Below, in pieces: positions 1-5,718 of a stretch of 5,915 nt of DNA. Under the pieces are notes generated by a model. The model ran no database searches. It saw nothing but the letters and a program-made list of their open reading frames with translations, and was not told the origin of the DNA. Origin of the DNA: Methanobacteriota archaeon (GTDB taxonomy: Archaea > Thermoplasmatota > Poseidoniia > Poseidoniales > Thalassarchaeaceae); contig NZXM01000040.1 in NCBI GenBank assembly GCA_002701965.1, forward strand, positions 6,237 to 12,151, written 5' to 3'. The position numbers and the translations under genes are program-made. The number at the start of each line of letters is the position of its first letter. Within the stretch, counting starts at the first letter, position 1.

Positions 1-345
1 CGCAATGAGCATTTCAGAAAATCCCTGATGATCCTGGGGCCATGCTGACCAGCAACGGTGACCCCAACCATGGCAAGCAAACAACACATTCGGCATCTGT
101 AACAATACTTGCAACCGCTTGGTGAATTCCAGACAATCAAGTTGCTCTGCAATGAGAAAAATAGTTACATCCGGTCCATCTTTGATCCACTTGATGAAGG
201 CATCCGTGGCATCCAGGAGTTCACGACTGGCAGCATAGCCCTCGGTTTTCCATGTGGGCATTGGATTCGATGAACGGTGCGGATGGCCACGATTGGAAGG
301 CAGGTGAATCAGGTCATCTGAATCAACACTTAGCCAAGCACTCAT
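1..345 (-). CDS. NodB-like polysaccharide deacetylase family protein (N-terminal part, runs off the left edge)
   Basis: The frame is open from an ATG at 345 to base 1, giving 115 residues with no stop, so the C-terminal part is missing. Three features fit the NodB/polysaccharide deacetylase fold. A first strand reads WLSVDSDDL (residues 4-12), with acidic residues where the family has its metal-binding and catalytic Asp pair. A strand TIFLIAEQLD (61-70) resembles the family's 'atFFv.ge' segment. A strand ending in ACHGWGHRCWS (90-100) supplies the HxxxH metal pair (H92, H96). In this family the enzyme uses a divalent metal to remove acetyl groups from N-acetylated sugars. There is no signal peptide, so it probably acts in the cytoplasm, perhaps on a sugar-linked precursor. 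The start is well supported by the SD GGAGGT six bases upstream and by the ATGA overlap with the GNAT gene before it. The family call is fairly sure; the substrate is unknown. Confidence 0.72.
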   Translation of the reverse strand, partial: MSAWLSVDSDDLIHLPSNRGHPHRSSNPMPTWKTEGYAASRELLDATDAFIKWIKDGPDVTIFLIAEQLDCLEFTKRLQVLLQMPNVLFACHGWGHRCWSAWPQDHQGFSEMLIA

Positions 346-911
346 TCTGTAACCTCCAATGGAATTCGAGGGATCAACCAACAAAGATGAGCGATAAGTT
401 GGCCCGATACTTCAACCACCACTTTTTGTTTCATTCTGTGCCCATTCCAACGTCCAATCGCGGATTCTGCCGTATGGGTGCCCGCTATATTTTCAGGATC
501 AACATGAATCTCTACAGAGGTCAACCCACCTCTACCAATCCAATCTAGAACTGAATCGATAGAACGACTGGCGATACCTTTCCTTTGCATTGGTGTTTGA
601 ATCCAGTATCCAAGGTTCCAGTGACCCTGGGTCAAATTGGGTGTATAATCGAGAGCGATGAGTCCAGAAAATTGTCCATGGAAATATACGGCCCAATGAT
701 ACGACAAACCGCCTGCTCCGTATTTCGACACATCGCTGAGGTACTCGTTCAATTGACTGGGGATGGGTTCATTCATTTCCAACCATGGCATGGCTTGAAA
801 TGCTTCATTTCCACTGACACTAATGCCATGGATAATCTCTTTTTTGTGGATGGTTGAGACTGGAGTCAATCGCAAATCGTCATCGCATTGGATGTCAGCA
901 ATTGGTCGCAC
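342..911 (-). CDS. GNAT-family N-acetyltransferase, RimJ/RimL-like
   Basis: This 189-residue protein has the usual length and layout of a single-domain RimJ/RimL-type GNAT. The N-terminal strand DLRLTPV (12-18) is followed by a helical segment and by strands YHWAVYFHGQFSGLIAL (71-87). Motif A follows as LGYWIQTPMQRKGIA (100-114), whose QRKGIA is the Q/R-x-x-G-x-A loop that binds the acetyl-CoA pyrophosphate. Then come EIHVDPEN (134-141) and a C-terminal strand pair. Members acetylate the N-termini of ribosomal proteins, antibiotics, polyamines or sugar amines; nothing here fixes the acceptor. The start is a GTG. An in-frame TAA lies nine codons upstream, and GGGTGG just before the GTG may serve as a weak SD. 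The gap to the zinc-ribbon gene upstream is 31 bases, and the gene overlaps the deacetylase downstream by four. One possibility is that the two enzymes add and remove acetyl groups on related substrates, but this is only inferred from adjacency. Confidence 0.82.
   Translation of the reverse strand: MRPIADIQCDDDLRLTPVSTIHKKEIIHGISVSGNEAFQAMPWLEMNEPIPSQLNEYLSDVSKYGAGGLSYHWAVYFHGQFSGLIALDYTPNLTQGHWNLGYWIQTPMQRKGIASRSIDSVLDWIGRGGLTSVEIHVDPENIAGTHTAESAIGRWNGHRMKQKVVVEVSGQLIAHLCWLIPRIPLEVTE
352..357 (-). promoter_or_regulatory. Shine-Dalgarno GGAGGT for the deacetylase gene
   Basis: On the minus strand GGAGGT lies six bases before the ATG at 345, inside the last codons of the GNAT gene. It matches the anti-SD end of 16S rRNA well and fixes the deacetylase start. 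Together with the ATGA stop/start overlap at 342-345 it points to translational coupling of the two genes. Confidence 0.8.
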
Positions 912-942
912 GTACCACCCATTTGCTGACGTGGTTTATGCC

Positions 943-2067
943 TTAGGAAAGCAGATGTTGGACTGCTTTGGCAACATCAGGTGAATCTGGATGCTGTGTT
1001 CTCGCCGCTTCAATCATACGCCGCATAGCGTCATCTTGGCCGAATTTCTTCAGAAGTACTCCGATGTGGAATATGAGGTCGATTCGACCTCCTAAATGGG
1101 GACCTAGTGAGACTAGAGTGCGTTTAGATTCATCGATATTACCTGCCTTGGCAGATTCCATTGCATCTCTTAGCATCTTTCGAATGGTGGAATCATCCCA
1201 CTCTTCAGATTGTGGCCACGGCCAAATTCCAGCCTGTTGGGGAATCGGTGCTGTTGAGGTGGGGATGGTGGGGATTGCAGGTACATCTGGAATGGCAGGG
1301 ATTTCGGGAATTGCAGGTACTGCAGGTGTCAATGGAATTGTCGGAACTGCTGGAACTGACGGTGATGGAGTGGGTTTTGCCACAGGTTCAGATAGAACTG
1401 CTGGTGCTGGAGCCGCAACTGATTCCGAGGGTGATGCTAGAGATGAAGGGAGAGATGGAGTATTCGGCTCAGAAGCCTGAACATCAGATTCATCTGGAAT
1501 GGAAGAAGCTGAAGATACTGGCTCAATATCAGCACTCTCCGTCATCTCTACCAATTTGACAACCGGTGTGTTGTATTCTTCCTCGACAAATTCCAGATTG
1601 GGGCCATCGCCTGTATCAAATTTTGTCACATTCTTTGGTGCATCAGCTGCAGTCAGAACATAGTCCTCTTCAGACGCCTCGGGCGTCTCGCCTTTGACTC
1701 GGGCTACCTGCTGAGGTGCATCGAATTGGTGTTCCATGGAAATGGATTGATCGACTTCAACCATCCCTTCTTCGTCATATGGTGAAACATCCACTGTCAT
1801 GTCATCCATCGAAAATGAATGGCTGGTCCAATCAACCAGAGGAGTGTCTTCGTCTAATTCCTCATCCTCATCTAAGAGTGAATCGAATAAATCACTGCTT
1901 TCTTTGTCGGTCACTTCGGAAACTGTTTGACGATGGGCTGCTACAGTGAATTCGTAGTAACAACGCGTGCACGAAGGTGCGTCCTCTTCATTCAGTAACT
2001 GGCACAAGGGGCACACTTGGCCTTCTTCCTGTTTCTTCTTACGGAAGCCGAACAGTGTCCCACCCAA
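943..2067 (-). CDS. Zinc-ribbon protein with acidic middle, VP/IP-repeat linker and helical (TPR-like) C-terminus
   Basis: No named family is recognised. The 374-residue protein has four visible parts. The first is a basic N-terminus (FRKKK, 8-12) and a zinc ribbon with CPLC at 19-22 and CTRC at 33-36 (CxxC-x10-CxxC). The second is a strongly acidic, probably disordered stretch at about 51-200, including a DEDEELDED run at 66-74. The third is a Ser/Pro/Ala-rich linker ending in repeated V/I-P-x units (238-276). The fourth is a charged helical domain (289-374) with AGNIDESKRTLVSLGP and two further helices, reminiscent of TPR hairpins. No signal peptide or membrane segment is seen, so it is probably cytoplasmic. 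This layout would suit an adaptor that joins two partners through a flexible tether, which is inference. The start is TTG; a TAA seven codons upstream limits extension, no SD is present, and a TATA-like element sits about 26 bases upstream, so a leaderless mRNA is likely. It leads the leftward unit. Confidence 0.8.
   Translation of the reverse strand: MGGTLFGFRKKKQEEGQVCPLCQLLNEEDAPSCTRCYYEFTVAAHRQTVSEVTDKESSDLFDSLLDEDEELDEDTPLVDWTSHSFSMDDMTVDVSPYDEEGMVEVDQSISMEHQFDAPQQVARVKGETPEASEEDYVLTAADAPKNVTKFDTGDGPNLEFVEEEYNTPVVKLVEMTESADIEPVSSASSIPDESDVQASEPNTPSLPSSLASPSESVAAPAPAVLSEPVAKPTPSPSVPAVPTIPLTPAVPAIPEIPAIPDVPAIPTIPTSTAPIPQQAGIWPWPQSEEWDDSTIRKMLRDAMESAKAGNIDESKRTLVSLGPHLGGRIDLIFHIGVLLKKFGQDDAMRRMIEAARTQHPDSPDVAKAVQHLLS
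1240..1356 (-). repeat. Degenerate V/I-P-x coding repeat in the zinc-ribbon protein
   Basis: Residues 238-276 of the zinc-ribbon protein alternate proline with Val, Ile or Ala in short units such as VPAVPTIP and IPAIPDVPAIP. The DNA units are diverged in sequence, unlike the near-perfect repeat at 5572-5645, so this tract is kept at the protein level and not freshly duplicated. It probably forms an extended, stiff linker between the acidic region and the helical C-terminus. Confidence 0.75.
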
Positions 2068-2090
2068 TACAAGGGCGTTCTCAGTTTAGG

Positions 2091-2096
2091 TTTAAG
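2091..2096 (-). promoter_or_regulatory. Candidate archaeal TATA box for the leftward operon
   Basis: On the minus strand CTTAAA matches the archaeal YTTAWA TATA consensus. Its centre is about 26 bases before the TTG start at 2067, the usual TATA-to-start-site distance, so transcription would begin at or next to the start codon. The lack of an SD there agrees with a leaderless transcript. It has not been tested and rests on motif and spacing only. Confidence 0.5.
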
Positions 2097-2128
2097 ATTC
2101 GCGACTCCACGGTTGGAGATTGTGTCAT

Positions 2129-2136
2129 TCTAAATT
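2129..2136 (+). promoter_or_regulatory. Candidate TATA box for the helicase operon
   Basis: TCTAAATT is a weaker TATA-like element in the only A/T-rich patch of the rightward upstream region. Its centre lies about 27 bases before the GTG at 2160, placing the predicted start site at or near that GTG. This favours either a leaderless GTG start or a leader of about 40 bases to the ATG at 2199. Its last base is also the first base of the inverted repeat at 2136-2153. Confidence 0.4.
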
Positions 2137-2153
2137 TGGCCCCATAGGGCCAA
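2136..2153. promoter_or_regulatory. Perfect inverted repeat TTGGCCC-CATA-GGGCCAA, possible operator
   Basis: Two perfect 7-base arms flank a four-base spacer between the rightward TATA-like element and the helicase start, about 7 to 24 bases before the predicted start site. A dimeric regulator bound here would block TFB/RNA polymerase. Because it lies upstream of the predicted start site, it would act as DNA and not as an RNA hairpin. The rest of the 92-base intergenic region (2068-2159) holds the two TATA candidates and a weaker 5+4+5 inverted repeat at 2105-2118. Confidence 0.4.
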
Positions 2154-2159
2154 TCAACA

Positions 2160-4217
2160 GTGAAAGGTTCCAAATGCAGTCCCACATCTGGTCGAGACAT
2201 GGCCGATAAGAAAGGTAAGGTTCGGCGTATGAAACGCGGACCTCCTGCCGGTTCCAAGGTTGCCGAAAGTGATGGAGAAGATCACGATGGATTGTCATTT
2301 CCTCGATCTCAAGACCATTTTGAGAGATTTACCAATCTAATCCGATGGGAACTTGAAGATGAAATGGAATCTGTCGAAGATCGGTTACGTAAATGGAGTC
2401 GTAGTCGTTTGGTTGAAAACGGTGTGACTCTGTTTGATTTAGAGGGGCGAAATGATGGGTGGTTGTTTGGTGAACGAATTGTCAAGTTGTTCACCCGAGG
2501 AGAGGCATTGCCACGGCATCGTTTTCGGCAAGGAGACATGGTGACTCTTTCAAGAAAAAATCCTCTTAAAGAAAACACAATTGAAGGTACAGTATTATCT
2601 CGCTCAAGAAAGTTCATTCGAATCGTCGTTTACGAACAACCAGCGAAAATTCGTCAAGATACATGGCGGTTAGATCGAGGTGCGAATCGTGTCGCGCATG
2701 ATCGGATGGCTGCCGCTTTAGAAGCACTATTTTCAGAAGAGAGTGCAACCGCTTTACGTGAGTTGATTTTTGGTCAAGTTAGGGATATGGAAAACAGCGC
2801 TTCTCGACCTGCAAATCTCGGTGGAATACAGAAACGATTGATGGCGCAATCAGAACATACGGGCATGTTGAACTCAAGTCAATCTGAAGCGTTTGCAAAG
2901 GCAATGGAATGTCGACTCTCACTCATTCAGGGACCACCAGGGACTGGGAAGACACACACAGCAGTACGAATTCTTGCAGCTTGGGCGCGGAATGGGGCTG
3001 GACCGATTCTAGCAGTTGCAGATTCAAACGTAGCCGTTGATAATCTCTTGGAGGGATTGCTGGAATTGGGTGTCAAAGCAATCCGATTAGGGCAACCCGT
3101 GAAAGTTCGAGAGTCATTGAGAGAGTCGACCATGGCTGCCCAAATGGAGGAACATCATCTGAGAGAAGATGTTGACACCCTCATCGGTTTGAATGAAGAT
3201 GCAAGTCGTCGTTTGCCCTCACTCAAAGGAAAAGAGAAAGGACTCGCCCACCGGGATATCAAGAGAGGTTGGAAGGAAGTTCGACGCATTGAAAATCAAA
3301 TGCGAGATGACATTCTTGAGCACGCTCAAGTCATTTGTGCAACGTGTGTGGGTGCGGGTGATTTACTGCTCGAGTCACGTCGATTTCCTCTTGTATTGTT
3401 GGATGAAGCGACTCAAGCAACAGAACCGGCATCGTTGATTCCACTGACAAAAGGTGCTAGACATGTGGTGTTGGTTGGCGATCATCAACAATTACCTCCA
3501 ACTGTGATTTCTAAGCGTGCTGAGGATGAGGGATTGGCTCAATCACTGTTTGAACGTCTCAATTTACTTGGAGCACCGACCACGATGTTGACTACTCAGT
3601 ACCGAATGCATCCCGCCATTCGTGAATGGCCCAGTGAACGATTCTATCATGGTAGGCTGGAAGATGGAATTAACGCTGAGGAGCGGAGCGCTCCTGCTGG
3701 ATTTGTTTGGCCAAATTGGGATGCGCCCGTGGCATTTGTTCCGGTTGAAGGTGTCGAAGATACCAGTGCAGATGGGGCTTCAAAGCAAAACATGGATGAA
3801 GCCGCATTGGCAATCCGTGTGGTCGATATGTTGCTATCTGGTGGTGACCTTACACCTTCTGACATTGGTGTGGTAACTCCATACAGTGGACAGGTTAGGT
3901 TGTTGAATGATCTGTTTGAAAATGCTGGTGGAAGAGAAGAACAAGAGCGATATCATGGGCTTGAGATCAAAACAGTGGATGGGTATCAGGGTCGAGAAAA
4001 AGAAGTCATTGTACTGTCCGCAGTTCGAGCGAATGATGCAGGTGAAATTGGATTCTTGAAGGACCGAAGGCGATTGAATGTCGCCATTACAAGGGCCCGT
4101 CGTGGTTTGATTTTGCTCGGCAATCCCAGGACATTACGTCACGATTCGAATTGGGCGTCTTGGTGTGATTGGGCTGCAGAACGTGGACTTGAAGCGTATC
4201 ATGTACTCCATATGTAA
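2160..4217 (+). CDS. Superfamily 1B DNA/RNA helicase, IGHMBP2/SMUBP-2 (UPF1-like) family
   Basis: All core SF1 motifs are present in this 685-residue ATPase: Gln241 of a Q-motif-like NSSQSEAF, Walker A GPPGTGKT (258-265), motif Ia-like ADSNVAVDNL (287-296), Walker B DEAT (415-418), motif III GDHQQLPP (440-447), QYRMHP (480-485), VDGYQGREKEV (606-616) and the arginine-finger motif VAITRAR (641-647). Before the core, residues about 51-115 resemble the SMUBP-2 N-terminal segment. Residues about 121-160 (RQGDMVTL to FIRIVV) look like its beta-barrel stalk. Relatives unwind RNA or DNA 5'-3' by ATP hydrolysis, often linked to ribosomes or replication. The eukaryotic R3H and zinc-finger tail is absent. 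The first 45 residues are basic/acidic and low in complexity. The outermost in-frame start, GTG 2160, fits the TATA spacing; ATG 2199 (MADKKGK) is an equally reasonable start 13 codons in. Neither has a good SD. The family is certain; the cellular substrate is not. Confidence 0.95.
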   Translation: MKGSKCSPTSGRDMADKKGKVRRMKRGPPAGSKVAESDGEDHDGLSFPRSQDHFERFTNLIRWELEDEMESVEDRLRKWSRSRLVENGVTLFDLEGRNDGWLFGERIVKLFTRGEALPRHRFRQGDMVTLSRKNPLKENTIEGTVLSRSRKFIRIVVYEQPAKIRQDTWRLDRGANRVAHDRMAAALEALFSEESATALRELIFGQVRDMENSASRPANLGGIQKRLMAQSEHTGMLNSSQSEAFAKAMECRLSLIQGPPGTGKTHTAVRILAAWARNGAGPILAVADSNVAVDNLLEGLLELGVKAIRLGQPVKVRESLRESTMAAQMEEHHLREDVDTLIGLNEDASRRLPSLKGKEKGLAHRDIKRGWKEVRRIENQMRDDILEHAQVICATCVGAGDLLLESRRFPLVLLDEATQATEPASLIPLTKGARHVVLVGDHQQLPPTVISKRAEDEGLAQSLFERLNLLGAPTTMLTTQYRMHPAIREWPSERFYHGRLEDGINAEERSAPAGFVWPNWDAPVAFVPVEGVEDTSADGASKQNMDEAALAIRVVDMLLSGGDLTPSDIGVVTPYSGQVRLLNDLFENAGGREEQERYHGLEIKTVDGYQGREKEVIVLSAVRANDAGEIGFLKDRRRLNVAITRARRGLILLGNPRTLRHDSNWASWCDWAAERGLEAYHVLHM

Positions 4218-4245
4218 GATAAGGCTCATGCATGCCGCAGAAAGT

Positions 4246-4251
4246 GAGGGG
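4246..4251 (+). promoter_or_regulatory. Shine-Dalgarno GAGGGG for the RDD gene
   Basis: A purine run containing GAGGGG ends about five bases before the ATG at 4257. An in-frame TGA at 4245-4247 overlaps it, so the RDD reading frame cannot start earlier. This supports the chosen start and translation from an operon mRNA. Confidence 0.6.
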
Positions 4252-4256
4252 AGCCG

Positions 4257-4829
4257 ATGGATCACGATAGCCCAATCTCAGTATATGGAAAAGGTCCGAC
4301 GTTGGCCAAAATTGCCGTACAGGAACAAGAAGGTCATTGGCCGGTCCCTGAAGGGACGATTCTTGCACCGTTGTGGAAACGCATTTCAGCCTATGTACTC
4401 GATTCTGCAGTAGTGATGGGTGTGCTGGTAATTTTAACAGGTTCATGGGTGGCATACGCATGGAACTTCGGTGCCCTCATGAGTTCACAATGGTACTTTG
4501 TACTCATCAACTGGTTGTTGGTTTTTCAGATGAATTATCTCTACCACAAATACACTGTCAGTAGCATCGGGCGTTCTTTAGGACAAAGATGGTTAGGTTT
4601 GGCTGTAGTCAGGGAAGATGGTGAGCCGCTCCAGAGAACCGATTGTGGGCGGCGTGCCTTCTCAAAATTACGCTATCTCCTCCCCTTATTGAACCTGTAT
4701 TTCCTCTACAAGGATGGGATGTTTATTCGGAAACGTCACACGCATCAATCCAGTATTGATTTGGCTTGCGCAAGCATCGTTGTTGTCGCCAATTCACTCC
4801 CACCAGCAAAGCGAAGTCATCTGCGCTGA
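4257..4829 (+). CDS. RDD-family integral membrane protein
   Basis: The 190-residue protein shows the RDD pattern. A short soluble N-terminus (1-36) leads into APLWKRISAYVLDS (37-50), which carries the conserved Arg (R42) and first Asp (D49) at the start of a first membrane segment (about 45-68). A second membrane segment spans about 79-97. The family signature GRSLGQRWLGLAVVREDGEPL (105-125) follows the second segment. An Arg-rich helix (131-139) and a hydrophobic stretch (140-150) come next, and HQSSIDLACASIVV (163-176) carries the last Asp (D168) within a third hydrophobic segment. RDD proteins have no single established activity; some are linked to ion exchange or to envelope functions, so none is assigned. 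It follows the helicase after 39 bases and is probably co-transcribed, although no direct functional link is known. The family call is strong. Confidence 0.88.
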   Translation: MDHDSPISVYGKGPTLAKIAVQEQEGHWPVPEGTILAPLWKRISAYVLDSAVVMGVLVILTGSWVAYAWNFGALMSSQWYFVLINWLLVFQMNYLYHKYTVSSIGRSLGQRWLGLAVVREDGEPLQRTDCGRRAFSKLRYLLPLLNLYFLYKDGMFIRKRHTHQSSIDLACASIVVVANSLPPAKRSHLR

Positions 4830-4869
4830 ATATAGCGGCATTCAAGTATCGGCATCATGTCGATGATTC

Positions 4870-5709
4870 ATGGCGCAGCAATCGGCATCCGCAAATGGTG
4901 TGACGATTGCACTGTGGTCAGTTGTTGAAGAAATTGATGATGATGACGAAGATGTCTTGGAAGTCACCATCGAGATTTTGAATGAATCTGCCCGAGATTT
5001 GTGGGATTTAAACGGTAATATTCGAGACATGGATGGGACCCATGCGGTCGCTAGAGCAAAACCCTCGAGAATTGAAGCCAGTGGGGATGATTTTCTGTCA
5101 TTTTGGGTCCCTTCCAATACGGCTGCATGGTTGTTCAAGATGACCTACAATACCGATACTGGATCAGGTAATTTGGAATTGGGACCGTTTACCAACGAAC
5201 TGCGTATTGATGCGAAACCAAGAACAGAAAAACCGAAGATCTCCCAAGCACAAATCCACTCTTCAGTTGAATCAAATGCTGGTGATCCTTTCGCTGCAGC
5301 CTTTGGTGCTGCGATGGATGGTTTTGGTGAAACAGAGGAAGACACAGCGCTTGCTGCCGAGGTCAGTTCAGATGATCCGATGCAAGCCGCCTTTGCGGGA
5401 GGTTTGCTGGAGTCGCAGCAAGTGATGTCGGCTTCTGTTCCCCCATCTAGTCCCGCCATGATGTCAACAACTGAACCTACAATTACGCCCCCATCTACAC
5501 CTCAGTCCGCACCTCCGGCAAGCGCATTCTCTGCACCTCCTACTGCACCACCTACTGGGCCACCTACTGGACCTCCTTCCGGACCACCCACTGGGCCTCC
5601 TTCTGGGCCTCCTTCCGGACCACCCACTGGGCCTCCTTCTGGGCCACCTGGGGCACCCCCTGGACCTCCACCAAAATCTGCTGGACCGCCTGGGCCACCT
5701 CCAAGTTGA
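4870..5709 (+). CDS. Beta-rich (Ig-like) N-terminal domain protein with repeated DPxxAAF motifs and a PPxG-repeat tail
   Basis: No family is recognised with confidence. Residues about 8-115 alternate short strands and acidic loops (VTIALWSV, EDVLEVTIEILNES, FLSFWVPSNTAAWLFKMTYNT, NELRID), as in small Ig-like/DUF4352-type beta sandwiches. A flexible linker follows, holding two copies of a short motif: DPFAAAFGAAM (139-149) and DPMQAAFAGGL (169-179), exactly 30 residues apart. From about 190 the chain is Pro/Ser/Thr/Ala-rich, and from about 223 it is an almost regular PPTG/PPSG tract to the C-terminus. No signal peptide or membrane segment is seen, so a cytoplasmic, possibly membrane-adjacent, adaptor is as likely as an exported protein. 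The ATG has no SD. Other nearby ATGs (4857, 4863) are out of frame. It lies 40 bases after the RDD gene and nine before the next. A weak AT-rich patch at 4829-4835 could give it its own promoter, but this is doubtful. Confidence 0.82.
   Translation: MAQQSASANGVTIALWSVVEEIDDDDEDVLEVTIEILNESARDLWDLNGNIRDMDGTHAVARAKPSRIEASGDDFLSFWVPSNTAAWLFKMTYNTDTGSGNLELGPFTNELRIDAKPRTEKPKISQAQIHSSVESNAGDPFAAAFGAAMDGFGETEEDTALAAEVSSDDPMQAAFAGGLLESQQVMSASVPPSSPAMMSTTEPTITPPSTPQSAPPASAFSAPPTAPPTGPPTGPPSGPPTGPPSGPPSGPPTGPPSGPPGAPPGPPPKSAGPPGPPPS
5572..5645 (+). repeat. Perfect 36-bp tandem duplication in the PPxG tract
   Basis: Bases 5572-5609 recur without mismatch at 5608-5645, so the DNA has an exact period of 36 bases over 74 bases. 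Each unit encodes PPSGPPTGPPSG (residues 235-246 and 247-258). Identity extends to synonymous positions, which points to a recent duplication by slippage or unequal crossing-over. It sits in a longer, less exact array of 12-base PPxG-type units (about 5536-5670). Confidence 0.9.
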
Positions 5710-5718
5710 GATGGTATC

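Noticed and set aside
342..480. Possible frameshift near the GNAT C-terminus, where the expected 'N..S....GF' region looks atypical
   Set aside because: The frame continues through a plausible strand pair and ends exactly at the ATGA overlap with the next gene, so the protein looks intact.
252..857. Plus-strand frames opposite the deacetylase and GNAT genes
   Set aside because: They show no recognisable domain and lie opposite frames with clear NodB-like and GNAT motifs joined by an SD and an ATGA overlap.
968..1480. Plus-strand frame with collagen-like GIAGTSGMAG repeats
   Set aside because: It is the antisense image of the VP/IP codons of the zinc-ribbon gene. The minus-strand frame is longer and has a zinc ribbon, a promoter and operon context.
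4854..4867. Small inverted repeat ATCAT-GTCG-ATGAT just before the ATG at 4870
   Set aside because: The arms are only five A/T-rich bases, so the hairpin would be weak and such repeats are frequent by chance.
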